From contig CALEZT010000268.1 of the NCBI GenBank assembly GCA_937927975.1, positions 1 to 64,000 of the forward strand: a stretch of DNA of 64,000 bases, read 5' to 3'. This DNA is from an uncultured Phycisphaerales bacterium (GTDB taxonomy: Bacteria > Planctomycetota > Phycisphaerae > Sedimentisphaerales > Anaerobacaceae). Position 1 is the first letter of the stretch. Every line of letters begins with the position of its first letter. This document shows, in pieces, positions 52,074 to 61,020 of this stretch. Both the position numbers and the translations under genes were made by a program. Under the pieces are notes generated by a model. The model did not search any database. It was not told the origin of the DNA and was given only the letters and a program-made list of their open reading frames with translations.

Positions 52074-53047
52074 CTGTCGCGATGACCGACTTTCAGAAGC
52101 GGCTCTGCGTCCGTCTGCAAGAGGGTTTGCCTCTGTGCGACGAGCCGTTCGCGGAGATAGCGAAACTTCTGCACAGCACGGAAGCAGAGGTCCTGGAAGA
52201 GACCCGCAAGCTCAAGGAATCGGGCTTCGTTCGTCGGCTCTCTGCCGTCCTGAATCACCGAGCGTTGGGCATGGCCAGTACGCTCGTGACCGCTCGCGTC
52301 CCGTCGGATCGGATCGATTCCGTCGCTGCCGGGGTCAATGCGCTGCCTGGCGTATCGCACAACTATCTTCGCGAGCATTCGTACAATCTCTGGTTCACGC
52401 TCCAGGGCCGTTCTCCCGACCAGATCGACGAGATCCTGCGCGATCTCCATGGCCGATTCGGCGTCGAATTCCACAGTCTGCCCGTCACGCAGGTCTTCAA
52501 GCTCGACGTTCGCTTCGATCTGGAAGACGACGACGTTCTGACGCATGAGCAGTACGATGTCCCGGGGGCAGAGCCCGTTCACCTGCGATCCGAGCACAGG
52601 CGGGTGCTCGATGGATTGCAGCAGGGGATCGAAGTGGTTCCGCGTCCGTTCGATGCGATGTCTCAAGACCCTGCAAATGGCGGGAATGTTGTGTCGTTTC
52701 TGGTGGAGTTGAAGAGTCTGGGCGTGCTGCGACGGATTGCGGCGGTGTTGAACTACCGCAAGCTCGGGTACACCACCAACGTGATGCTCGCTGCTGAAGT
52801 CCCGACCGAGTCCGTCGCCCAGGCAGGCCGGAGTCTCGCCCGGTTCCGAGCCGTCAGCCATTGCTACGAACGGCGGGTCTTCGAAGGCTGGCCCTTCAAT
52901 CTGTTCGCCATGCTCCATGCCCGATCCGAAGCAGCCATCGCGCGAATGATCCACGAGTTCACGGAAATTGCGAACGTCCGTTCCTATCGTCTCTTGCCCA
53001 CTGTCGCGGAACTGAAGAAGCAGCCTGTCCGTCACACGTTCATCTGA
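52070..53047 (+). CDS. ahbAB: Fused siroheme decarboxylase AhbA-AhbB
   Basis: 325 residues from a GTG that overlaps the ahbD stop (GTGA); an internal ATG at 52082 is possible. The protein is a tandem of two AsnC/Lrp-like winged-helix plus RAM-type units. The first has IAKLLHSTEAEVLEETRKLKE and PGVSHNYLREHSYNLWFTL; the second has LKSLGVLRRIAAVLNYRKLGY and AVSHCYERRVFEGWPFNLFA. In the alternative haem pathway AhbA and AhbB form a heterodimer that decarboxylates siroheme; here both are one chain. AhbC is not visible here. Confidence 0.85.
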   Translation: MTVAMTDFQKRLCVRLQEGLPLCDEPFAEIAKLLHSTEAEVLEETRKLKESGFVRRLSAVLNHRALGMASTLVTARVPSDRIDSVAAGVNALPGVSHNYLREHSYNLWFTLQGRSPDQIDEILRDLHGRFGVEFHSLPVTQVFKLDVRFDLEDDDVLTHEQYDVPGAEPVHLRSEHRRVLDGLQQGIEVVPRPFDAMSQDPANGGNVVSFLVELKSLGVLRRIAAVLNYRKLGYTTNVMLAAEVPTESVAQAGRSLARFRAVSHCYERRVFEGWPFNLFAMLHARSEAAIARMIHEFTEIANVRSYRLLPTVAELKKQPVRHTFI

Positions 53048-53106
53048 CACGCATCACGAGCGATTCGTCTCTCGGACGGGGCTACGGGAATCAAGCTCAA
53101 AAAGAA

Positions 53107-53134
53107 ACGGGGCGGCTTTCGACGGCCGCCCCGT
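53107..53134. terminator. Bidirectional terminator hairpin
   Basis: ACGGGGCGGC (53107-53116) pairs with GCCGCCCCGT (53125-53134) with an 8-base loop, flanked by A-rich and T-rich runs, between the convergent ahbAB and DUF1080 genes. Confidence 0.8.
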
Positions 53135-53162
53135 GTGTTTCTGACGAGATGTGGGACTTCGA

Positions 53163-54020
53163 TCAGTCCTTCAACTCGCGGAGCCAGACGTTGCGGAAAC
53201 GGACTGGATTGCCGTGATCCTGGAACTGGATCGGGCCCTTGTCGCCATGGGCCTTGTAGTCCGTGACGGCGTGGGCATTGATCCAGCCGGTGCCGCCTTC
53301 GAGCACGACGTGGTCCTGGATCAGAACGCCGTTGTGGAAGATGGTGAACGTGGCCTTGCGCGTCACGTTGCCGTCCTTGTCGAAGATCGGGCGATGGTAG
53401 ATGATGTCATAGCTCTGCCATTCGCCGGGTTTGCGGGAGGCGTTGACCAGCGGCACAGCCCGCCCATACAGAGCGCCGCACTGGCCGTCCGGATAGGTCT
53501 TGTTCTCGTAGGAATCGAGGACCTGGACCTCGTACTGGCCCTGGAGGAAGACGCCGCTGTTGCCCCGGCCCTGGCTGCTGCCCTTCACGGTGGACGGCGT
53601 CGCGAACTCGACGTGGAGTTGACAGGAGCCGAACTGTTGCCTGCTCTGGATGTACCCGGCCTTGGCGACCGACTCCATGCTCCCGTCCCGGAAGACCCAC
53701 TTGGCGGGGTTGCCGTTCGTGTCGGTCCAGTTGGCCTTCATGGAATCTTCGGTGCCGTCGAAGAGCACGACCGCGTCGGAGGGCGCTGCGCCGCAGGTGT
53801 CGCCGGGCGTGATGATGGGCGGTGCGGGCCGATTCGTGTCGTGGACCAGCCACCGGCCGGTCGGCGTGTCCAGATACTGCCTCAGCGGCTGGGGCTTGGC
53901 TTCCGCCTGGGCGGTTTCCACCTTCACCGGTTCGGCTGTCTTGGTCTCTTTCTGCGTGGCGCATCCCGCGACGATCCCCAACAGGGCGATCGCAGCGGCC
54001 ACAAGCAACGTCGTTCTCAT
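53163..54020 (-). CDS. DUF1080 (3-keto-disaccharide hydrolase-like) lipoprotein
   Basis: 285 residues. The ATG at 54020 is used because GGAG lies 5 bases upstream; a GTG six bases earlier is also in frame. The signal ends in a lipobox IVAGC. After a linker (EAKPQPLRQYLDTPTGRW) the domain VVLFDGTEDSMKANWTD, WVFRDGSMESVAKAGYIQS, GNSGVFLQGQYEVQVLDS and WQSYDIIYHRPIF is the DUF1080 jelly roll, a family with 3-keto-glucoside hydrolase activity in some members. It is likely outer-membrane or periplasm facing. Confidence 0.85.
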   Translation of the reverse strand: MRTTLLVAAAIALLGIVAGCATQKETKTAEPVKVETAQAEAKPQPLRQYLDTPTGRWLVHDTNRPAPPIITPGDTCGAAPSDAVVLFDGTEDSMKANWTDTNGNPAKWVFRDGSMESVAKAGYIQSRQQFGSCQLHVEFATPSTVKGSSQGRGNSGVFLQGQYEVQVLDSYENKTYPDGQCGALYGRAVPLVNASRKPGEWQSYDIIYHRPIFDKDGNVTRKATFTIFHNGVLIQDHVVLEGGTGWINAHAVTDYKAHGDKGPIQFQDHGNPVRFRNVWLRELKD

Positions 54021-54137
54021 GAGCACTCCTTTCTCAATCGACTATCTGCTATTGACGATTTACGATTTGCGTCACCTTGCACGAGGGTGCCAATGATAGA
54101 TCGCAAATAGTAAATAGTAAATAGAAAATGTGAAGCG

Positions 54138-54941
54138 TCACTTCTTCGGGCGATTGCGGAAGGTCGCGGGATCGAGCGTGCCGTACGGGGTGAAGCTGCT
54201 CCTTGTGGTCAGGCGGATGGCCAGCGCGACGGTGATCGCGGTGCCTGAGAAGATCGAGATCATGATCGCGATCTGGTACTTGATCGCGGTGGCGGGGCTC
54301 GCGCCGCCGAGAATGACGCCGGTCATCATGCCGGGCAGGGACACCAGGCCGATGGTGGCCATCGTCGCGACGGTGGGGGCCAGGGCCGCCTGGGTGGCCT
54401 TTCGCACGTAGGGCCGGCTCGCCTCCGGGAGCGACGCGCCCTCGGCCAGGCTCTGGAGAAAGGCCTTTTCCGTCGAGCGGATGGACTCGTAGAACGTGCG
54501 AATCCCCACGATGTCGGCCCGCAGGCAGTTGCCCAGGATCATACCCCCGATGGGGATGGCGTACTGGGCGTCCAGGAGGTTCGTTCGGCGCAGGATCAGC
54601 CCGGTGAAGAGCGTCAGCGGGATCGCGGTCCCGGCGCTCAACGCCAGGAACACCGGCCAGGCGATCTGCCGGAACCGCAGGCCGCAGGATCGTACGATCG
54701 AAACGTCCGCGACGAGGACCATCACCACCAGCCACGCGGCATTGAGCCACAGGATGTTCAGGCGAAAGATCACCTGGAGATAGAGGCCGACGAGCAGGAG
54801 TTGGACCGTCATTCGGATCAGGCTGGTCACCGTCTCGCCCAGCATCGGGACGCGGTACCACAGAATGATCCCGAACGGGAACGCCAGCAGCAGGTACGCT
54901 GCTGCAAGTTGCCAGGGACCGATGTCCACGATCTCGTTCAT
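54138..54941 (-). CDS. fetB: Iron export ABC permease FetB
   Basis: 267 residues with seven hydrophobic helices of the UPF0014 family: VTSLIRMTVQLLLVGLYLQ, AIPIGGMILGNCLRADI, LAEGASLPEASRPYVRKAT and GLVSLPGMMTGVILGGASP. It pairs with FetA to export iron and resist oxidative stress. Its start overlaps the FetA stop by four bases (54938-54941), indicating coupling. Confidence 0.88.
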   Translation of the reverse strand: MNEIVDIGPWQLAAAYLLLAFPFGIILWYRVPMLGETVTSLIRMTVQLLLVGLYLQVIFRLNILWLNAAWLVVMVLVADVSIVRSCGLRFRQIAWPVFLALSAGTAIPLTLFTGLILRRTNLLDAQYAIPIGGMILGNCLRADIVGIRTFYESIRSTEKAFLQSLAEGASLPEASRPYVRKATQAALAPTVATMATIGLVSLPGMMTGVILGGASPATAIKYQIAIMISIFSGTAITVALAIRLTTRSSFTPYGTLDPATFRNRPKK

Positions 54942-55591
54942 GCCGTGTCCCTCGCCTTGGAGTTGCAGGGAAGTTCGATGATTCGACGCACGAAGGAGAA
55001 CACCTCGGGATCGTGAGCGACGATCAGCGCCGCCGCGTCGTCACGCTCGCGAAAGTAGTCGGCGACCGCCTGCTTGCTGACTTTGTCCAAAGCGGAGGTG
55101 ACCTCGTCCAGCAGGAAGATCTTGCGGTCCAGCAGGATGGCTGAGACCAGAGCGATCCGTTGCTTCTCGCCGCCGGAGAGCGAGCCCACGTCTTTCTGCA
55201 GCAGGTCCCGGCCCAGATGGAATCGTTCGAACAGTCCCGGAATTCGATCCAGATTTCGTTTCAGGCCGGCATTGGCGCGATAGTGAAAGGGACGTTCGAT
55301 GGCCTGAGCAGCCGTCCCGGTCCCGAGGTCGGGCTCCTGCCCGACGTAGGCGACATGCTGTCTCAGACGCCAGACTGTGTCGGCGGTGAGCTCCACGCCG
55401 TCGATGGACACCGACCCGGCGTCCGGGACGACGAAGCCGAGGAAACATCGGAGCACGGTGGATTTCCCGCAGCCGGAAGGGCCGGTCAGCATGGCTTTGT
55501 CGCCCGGCTCCAGCGACAGCGAAAAGCCCTGCAAGACCACCTGCCCGCCGAAGCGGATCTCAACGTTCTTGGCTTCCAGCGCCTTGGACAT
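54938..55591 (-). CDS. fetA: Iron export ABC ATPase FetA
   Basis: 217 residues. Walker A GPSGCGKST (37-45), signature SLSGGEKQR, Walker B KIFLLDEVTSALD and the H-loop IVAHD are all intact. It energises FetB, encoded immediately downstream with a four-base overlap. It follows the DUF4838 gene by 18 bases on the same strand. Confidence 0.88.
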   Translation of the reverse strand: MSKALEAKNVEIRFGGQVVLQGFSLSLEPGDKAMLTGPSGCGKSTVLRCFLGFVVPDAGSVSIDGVELTADTVWRLRQHVAYVGQEPDLGTGTAAQAIERPFHYRANAGLKRNLDRIPGLFERFHLGRDLLQKDVGSLSGGEKQRIALVSAILLDRKIFLLDEVTSALDKVSKQAVADYFRERDDAAALIVAHDPEVFSFVRRIIELPCNSKARDTA

Positions 55592-55609
55592 GCTCGCGAT
55601 ACCTGCCGG

Positions 55610-57394
55610 TCATTTGTTCTCGGCCAGGGCTTTCTCCAGATTGCCGAACCCGTCCTGCCATTCATTCAGGCGGGTGACGTTCTTCTTCTTCGCGATGGTC
55701 ATGAACTGATCGAAGGCCGCTTGGATCGTGTCGGGCATCGGCCACTTGGCGTTCGTGCTCTGGGCGGTCTCCCGCAGGTTCTTCCACCGCATCATGACGG
55801 CGTACAAGGTCGGCAACTGGGCCGTCTGCACGCGAAGCCGCAGGTCGGGATCGTTCACCACCGCCTGCTCGGCCGCCTGAAGGTGCTGCCAGCCCCGCGA
55901 GAGCGTGTCGAGCGAGAGGAACTTGGCGTTGGTCTCCTGGAAACAGCCCAGCCAGTCGCCGGCGGCTTCGACCGCGTCGTGCGTGACCTTGAGGTATGCC
56001 TTGATGTGCGGGGCCGCAGGGCCGTAATAGCCGTCGAGGAACTCATTGGTGAGGGCCTCCCCGTCGCGGGCGGGGTCCCAGAGCAGCTTGGCGAGGACCC
56101 AGCCTCGAAGCTCGGCCATCTCCGCTGCGTTGGTCGTGTACGCGCCCTGCTCGAAGATGCCGGCGACGCTGTGGTCGGCGAAGAACTTCACGTTGGGCCC
56201 GAGGACCCGAAGGTTCGGGTGAGGCAGGAAGTAGTGGCGGAAGTTGGTCGTGTAGTCCCAGATGTACAGGCGTTCGCTGATCTTGGACCATCCGATAATG
56301 TCGTCACGGAAGGCCTTGTTCCGCTCGTCGGCCAGCGGTTTGCTGAACGAGCATTCGATGCTGCACAACTGCACAATGACGTTGGGCAGAGGCCTGGTGA
56401 TCTTCGGCGGCTTTCGCGTGTACTGATAGGCCAGGGTGCTCAGGGCGACGTTCGGGAACTCCTTCTCGATGTCCTGGGCGACCGCGTTGACGAAGCGAAG
56501 CATCAGGCCCGCCGGGCTTTCTTCCTCCTGCTCGATGGCCTTGCAGGCGGCGCACTCGCAGTTGCCGTACCAGTCGTTCTGGGAGACCGAGGCGATGGTC
56601 GCCTGCGGATTGTTGCGGAGGTTCTGTTTGAGATTCCTGACCAGTTCCTGCCGCATGGCCTCGTTGGTCAGGCAGAGCTGCGCGTGCTCGTGCTTGCGTT
56701 TGCCGTTAATCTCGCTGAACCACTCGGGATGGTCGGCGAAGTATTTTTCCGGCGGGATCAGCGGGAAGAAGGTGTGCACGAAGCCCTCATAGATGTGTTT
56801 GCCGCCGTGACGGGTCTCCAGGCGGTGAGCCTGGCCGTTGGCTTTGTTGCGCGCGGACCAGTCGCCGTCGAAGGCGTCGGTCCAGAAGGGCGAGCGGTAC
56901 TCCAGCGGCGGGACGTAGCGAACGTCGAGTTTCTCGATGGCGACCGTCGATTTCTTCGGGATCGTGCTGTCCGTCGAGGACCACCATCGGCAGCCCAATT
57001 GGTCTTCGAGGAAGGTGTAGACGGCGTACAGCGTCCCTCGCGGCCGCCCGCCGGCCAGGATCAGGTCGTCGCCGACCGTCTTGAGAACGATGCCTTCGGC
57101 GCCGATCCCCTCGGTGGAGAACTGTTCATCCGCCCACTTCGCCGCGCCTGGCCCGACGAAAAGGCACGAGGCTTGCTCGTTCTTCCGGTCGACCACCTTG
57201 AATTCCCCGCCGGTGATCTGCCCCAGGAATTGGGCCAGTTCCTTCGCTGCATACTGCTCGGGCTCCGAAGCGTCGGGGGCAACCACAACGACCGCCTGCG
57301 CCTTGCCCTCCTTTGAGATTGTGACCGCCAGGACCAGCGAATTGCACAGGGCCAGGATCAGGCCCACACATCCGATTCGTCTCATGCTCAACAT
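55610..57394 (-). CDS. Secreted DUF4838 protein
   Basis: 594 residues from the ATG at 57394, which has GGGAGG upstream; a second ATG nine bases later would also give a signal peptide (MRRIGCVGLILALCNSLVLA). The N-terminal part (PEQYAAKELAQFLGQITGGEF, YTFLEDQLGCRWWSS) is a GH67/GH20-type alpha-beta domain. The central DUF4838 domain shows LTNEAMRQELVRNLKQNL, SQNDWYGNCECAACKAIEQ, FPNVALSTLAYQYT and WDYTTNFRHYFLPHPNL. These proteins are probable glycosidases, but activity of DUF4838 itself is not established. A C-terminal helical segment follows. Confidence 0.8.
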   Translation of the reverse strand: MLSMRRIGCVGLILALCNSLVLAVTISKEGKAQAVVVVAPDASEPEQYAAKELAQFLGQITGGEFKVVDRKNEQASCLFVGPGAAKWADEQFSTEGIGAEGIVLKTVGDDLILAGGRPRGTLYAVYTFLEDQLGCRWWSSTDSTIPKKSTVAIEKLDVRYVPPLEYRSPFWTDAFDGDWSARNKANGQAHRLETRHGGKHIYEGFVHTFFPLIPPEKYFADHPEWFSEINGKRKHEHAQLCLTNEAMRQELVRNLKQNLRNNPQATIASVSQNDWYGNCECAACKAIEQEEESPAGLMLRFVNAVAQDIEKEFPNVALSTLAYQYTRKPPKITRPLPNVIVQLCSIECSFSKPLADERNKAFRDDIIGWSKISERLYIWDYTTNFRHYFLPHPNLRVLGPNVKFFADHSVAGIFEQGAYTTNAAEMAELRGWVLAKLLWDPARDGEALTNEFLDGYYGPAAPHIKAYLKVTHDAVEAAGDWLGCFQETNAKFLSLDTLSRGWQHLQAAEQAVVNDPDLRLRVQTAQLPTLYAVMMRWKNLRETAQSTNAKWPMPDTIQAAFDQFMTIAKKKNVTRLNEWQDGFGNLEKALAENK

Positions 57395-57411
57395 CGGTCT
57401 GTCACCTCCCT

Positions 57412-57481
57412 TGCAGGGTGTGCCATGCACACCATCTCCATCGAACCGGACCAGGCCAAGGTGTGCACGGCACACCCTACA
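57412..57481. repeat. Paired inverted REP-like hairpins (GTAG type)
   Basis: Positions 57412-57433 and 57460-57481 are inverted copies with two mismatches over 22 bases. Right copy on the minus strand: GTAG, then GGTGTGC-CGT-GCACACC. The TAG of this GTAG (57477-57479) is the stop codon of the sulfatase gene. The left copy has GCAG in place of GTAG. Confidence 0.8.
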
Positions 57482-58952
57482 TTGTCGCCCGATCCCACTG
57501 GCGGCAGAGCCGTTCGAGGTGCTCGATCACGCCGGCGTGTTCCGGCCGGCCATACAGATTGACCTTCTCGCCCGGATCATCTTTCAGATTGTACAGGGCC
57601 CCGTCCTTGTCCGCCACTCGTTCGTCCATGAACCAGATCAGCTTCCATTCCTTCGTGCGGACCATGACCCGCCGGCCGCTGCTCTGCCTCAACTCGTCGT
57701 ACATCGACAAGCTGTGGTCAATCTCGCAGAAGCAGGCCTCGCGCCACCGGGTGACCTGGCCCCGGATCAAGGGGATCAGGCTCCGGCCGGCAATTGTATC
57801 GGGGACCTCCAAACCGCTCAGGTCCATCAGCGTCGGGATGAAATCGATCATCTCCACCGGTTCGTCGATCACCTTGCCCTTGGGAAGCAAGGCGGGGCAA
57901 CTGAGCACCAGGGGGGCCTTGACGTTGTCGTCGTAGAGGACTCGTTTCTTCCAGAGCCCGTGCTCGCCCAACTGCCAGCCCTGGTCGGAGTTGATCGCGA
58001 CGATCGTGCTGTCGAGAAGGCCCGCCTTGCGCAGGCAGTCCACGAGCCGACCCACCTGGTCGTCGACGAGCGAGACCATGCCGTAATAGGTCCCGCGGGC
58101 GATGCCGATCTGCTCAGGCGTCAGGTCCAGGCCGCCGGCGTAGACGCGCAGTTGCTCCCGCTCGAATCGCGGCTTGCTCGCCAGTTCCTCCTGCGTCGGC
58201 ACAGGCAGGTCGATCTTCGCAGGGTCGATGAAGTGCGACTTCGGCACGTGGCAGGCGACGTGAGGGGCATGGAACGAGACCCGAAGGAAGAAGGGCTCAT
58301 CCTTGTCGATCAGGTCGCTGAGCGTCTTGACGGCCAGGTCGCCGAGCCTGCCGGTGGTGGTCTCCTTTGGCTCCATGGGCACGACGCCCCCGATGGCCCA
58401 GCCGTGGGTCTTTGTCACGACGGCCGGGTATGTGCAGCCGGCGTCTTTGAGCTTCGCGGCCAGTTGCGCATCCCGAGGCCGGCCGAAGACATCGAAGTCG
58501 GCCGGGACGTCCTGCTGACGGCCCCAGTCTCGTGTGTAGGCGTGCGTTTTGCCCACGTTGACAGGGGGCATTCCAACCCGCGTCCAGGCAGTCAGGAGGT
58601 TCGGGACCGGGCGGGCTCCCTCCGCGTACGCGGGCGCCACGACGGCGGGCTTACCCATCTCCATCGAGTTAAAAGTGTGCGGGTAGTGCCCCGACTTCAT
58701 CGACCAGCGGGAGGGCACGCACACGGGGTTCTGGACGATGGCTGTCTCGAAGCGAACGCCGCGGGCTGCAATCGCGTCCATGTGAGGCGTCTTCGCCCAG
58801 CTTCGCCCGTAGCAGCCGAGCGTATCGGCCCGCGCGTCGTCCATCGTGATCCAGAGGATGTTCGGCCGCCTGCGAGGGGATCGCCCCGAGGCGACCGCCA
58901 CGCCGCAGATTCCGACCGCGAGGCTGTTCTTGATGAAGTCGCGACGGTTCAT
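57477..58952 (-). CDS. Tat-exported type I sulfatase
   Basis: 491 residues. A twin-arginine signal (MNRRDFIKNSLAVGICG) precedes the sulfatase fold: NILWITMDDARADTLG (metal Asp38, Asp39) and the formylglycine motif Cys78-Val-Pro-Ser-Arg in QNPVCVPSRWSMKSG. Later VAINSDQGWQLGEHGLWKK gives further metal ligands. It hydrolyses sulfate esters, probably on sulfated polysaccharide, and needs a formylglycine-generating enzyme encoded elsewhere. The tail PEHAGVIEHLERLCRQWDRA is typical. The stop lies inside a REP-like hairpin. Confidence 0.92.
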   Translation of the reverse strand: MNRRDFIKNSLAVGICGVAVASGRSPRRRPNILWITMDDARADTLGCYGRSWAKTPHMDAIAARGVRFETAIVQNPVCVPSRWSMKSGHYPHTFNSMEMGKPAVVAPAYAEGARPVPNLLTAWTRVGMPPVNVGKTHAYTRDWGRQQDVPADFDVFGRPRDAQLAAKLKDAGCTYPAVVTKTHGWAIGGVVPMEPKETTTGRLGDLAVKTLSDLIDKDEPFFLRVSFHAPHVACHVPKSHFIDPAKIDLPVPTQEELASKPRFEREQLRVYAGGLDLTPEQIGIARGTYYGMVSLVDDQVGRLVDCLRKAGLLDSTIVAINSDQGWQLGEHGLWKKRVLYDDNVKAPLVLSCPALLPKGKVIDEPVEMIDFIPTLMDLSGLEVPDTIAGRSLIPLIRGQVTRWREACFCEIDHSLSMYDELRQSSGRRVMVRTKEWKLIWFMDERVADKDGALYNLKDDPGEKVNLYGRPEHAGVIEHLERLCRQWDRATM

Positions 58953-58971
58953 GTTTGTCCTCCGAGGGTTC

Positions 58972-59763
58972 TTAGCTTGCGTAGCTGTGCAGACCTGAGA
59001 AGATCCTCGACAAATTCACCCACAGCAGCGTGATGATGATCGCAGCCATGCCGGCAATTGCCCAAGCGCTGTTCCATCGCGGGCGACGTGTGCCGAACAT
59101 GTAGCGCCAGTGGAAATATCCGACGTAGATCAGCCAGGACGCCAGCGACCACAGCTCCTTCGGGTCCCAGCCCCAGGAGCGGCCCCAGGCCAGCTTGCCC
59201 CACCAACTGCCCAGGATCAGGCCTAGCGTCAGCAGGGGAAAGCCGATGGCGATCAACTCGTAGGTCGCCTGCTCCGGCGGGCGCAACGTCCCCTCGATCC
59301 GCGGCTTTGAGAACAATCGCTCGCCTGCCTGGAAGGCGGCCTTGAGCATGAAGACATAGGCAAGCATGTAGACCGCCACGTGCGGGGCAAACAAGTGGCT
59401 CTGCAGGGCCGGCGGAAGCTGCTGCGGTTCGGCGTGGAAGACAAAACCCGCCGGGAAGAGCACGATCACTCCGATCAGCATGTCCGCCCAGCCGCCGCCG
59501 ATCCGCAGGATGCGCCGACTGAACCAGGAAATCGGATAGCAGGCCACCCCCAGGGACAGGAAGACCTCAAAGAGGTTCTGCAAAGGGACGTGTTCCACGT
59601 GGACCCAGCGGTAGATGAACGACGCGGTCGCCAGGATGAAGCCTGCGAGAAAGACCGCCTGTCCTGCACGTGGGCGTTTTGCGACTGTCGTGACGAATGC
59701 CGTCAGGTACGCGGCGATCGTCGCGTAGATCAACAAACCCTGGACTGTGTACTTGATTTCCAT
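58972..59763 (-). CDS. ccsA: Cytochrome c biogenesis protein CcsA/CcsB-type
   Basis: 263 residues from the ATG at 59763, with AAGG five bases upstream. About eight membrane helices with HVPLQNLFEVFLSLG, SHLFAPHVAVYMLAYVF and the tryptophan-rich haem-handling motif WGKLAWGRSWGWDPKELWS. It delivers haem to apocytochrome c in system II together with ResB, encoded 7 bases upstream. Shorter than full CcsBA fusions because ResB is separate. Confidence 0.88.
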   Translation of the reverse strand: MEIKYTVQGLLIYATIAAYLTAFVTTVAKRPRAGQAVFLAGFILATASFIYRWVHVEHVPLQNLFEVFLSLGVACYPISWFSRRILRIGGGWADMLIGVIVLFPAGFVFHAEPQQLPPALQSHLFAPHVAVYMLAYVFMLKAAFQAGERLFSKPRIEGTLRPPEQATYELIAIGFPLLTLGLILGSWWGKLAWGRSWGWDPKELWSLASWLIYVGYFHWRYMFGTRRPRWNSAWAIAGMAAIIITLLWVNLSRIFSGLHSYAS

Positions 59764-59770
59764 AGGCGCC

Positions 59771-60808
59771 TTATTGAGAACCTGCAAGGGATGTGCTTCG
59801 AGTCTTGATTCGGTCCAGGATGCGTCGGCCCCAGAAGTGCCAGAAGATCCCGCCGATCAGCAGGACGTAGCCGCCATAGATGGCGTTCAGGCCGGAGGCC
59901 GAAACGACCAGAAGGCCGGTGAACGTGCCGAATTCATCTGCGCCGCCGGGCTTGTTCTGATAGATGTGATAGCCCCCATAGTACAGGGGGTGATTGACCT
60001 CGATGTTCTTCGAGGCCACAACCTCGCCATCCTGCACGATCTCCAACTCGCTGATGTAGTCCTTGATGCTCCTGCGGTAGACCATGGCCAGCGGATCGTT
60101 GGGGTTCGTGTGTCCCGGCCGACGCTCGAAGACGTACCGCCTGCCCGGCTTGGCCCCTGGTTTCTCGATCGCGACTTCCAGAGCGGGATTGGACCCGTTC
60201 GGTTCGTCGTACGCCACAGGTTCATCGGCTTTGATATCGATCTTGAAGTTCTTGAACACGCGGCGAATCGTGACGGTGCCCAGTTCCTCGCCCAGGAACA
60301 GGCTTCGTCCTGCTTCCGCCGGCATCCGCCAGTTCCGCTCGTCGCGACTGTAGAGCGAGAGCTGTCCCGGCTCGTAGTACTCGATCCGAAAATCGTTGAG
60401 CCGGACGAAGAACGGCAGTTCTCGAAGATCGTTGACGTCCGTGACCAGGATGCGGTTCTCGTCCACGCCTTCGTACAGCCACAGCTCGGAGACCGGGATC
60501 TTGTCGACGCCGAAGAGCCGCTTCTGGAGGGCATGGCCGGGTTTGGAGCCCCACATCATGCCCAGCACGACGAGGATGCAGCCTGCGTGCATCAGCAAGA
60601 GCGCAGGAACTCGCAACAACCGGCGGAACAGGGCGATCCCAGCGACCAGCAGGGCGACCGAGGCAAACCAGTACACCGCCAGCGGCACCGAGGTGAAAAA
60701 CGTCTCTGCCCGGTCGGCGCCGATGAAGGCGCCGTAGATCGATAGTCCGGTCAAGAGGACAATCGCCGCCAGGACGGCCCAGAGCACCGCCCGTCTGAAT
60801 CGATTCAT
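59771..60808 (-). CDS. resB: ResB-like cytochrome c biogenesis protein
   Basis: 345 residues. Three N-terminal helices (AVLWAVLAAIVLLTGLSIYG, AVYWFASVALLVAGIAL, LLLMHAGCILVVLGMMWG) precede a large periplasmic domain (GYHIYQNKPGGADEFG) and a final helix. The layout fits ResB/Ccs1, which binds haem with CcsA in system II. It starts the unit resB-ccsA-sulfatase, a curious coupling of respiration and polysaccharide desulfation; the gap between ccsA and sulfatase is only 19 bases. Confidence 0.82.
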   Translation of the reverse strand: MNRFRRAVLWAVLAAIVLLTGLSIYGAFIGADRAETFFTSVPLAVYWFASVALLVAGIALFRRLLRVPALLLMHAGCILVVLGMMWGSKPGHALQKRLFGVDKIPVSELWLYEGVDENRILVTDVNDLRELPFFVRLNDFRIEYYEPGQLSLYSRDERNWRMPAEAGRSLFLGEELGTVTIRRVFKNFKIDIKADEPVAYDEPNGSNPALEVAIEKPGAKPGRRYVFERRPGHTNPNDPLAMVYRRSIKDYISELEIVQDGEVVASKNIEVNHPLYYGGYHIYQNKPGGADEFGTFTGLLVVSASGLNAIYGGYVLLIGGIFWHFWGRRILDRIKTRSTSLAGSQ

Positions 60809-61020
60809 TCGTTCTCCTTATCTGGCCCCCAGAGGGCACCCATCAACGATTCTATTATCCGGCAACCTCCGCGGTTCGCAAGCGTAATCACCAGCAAGCG
60901 TTTCTTTCATGTACGAATGGAATGGAACGCGACGGATTTGTCGGTATCATGTCTTTCGGCGACTGCGGGTTCTGGACGGCCGACTCGTTCCGCAGTCAAC
61001 AGTGATTCGGTCCTAGATTC

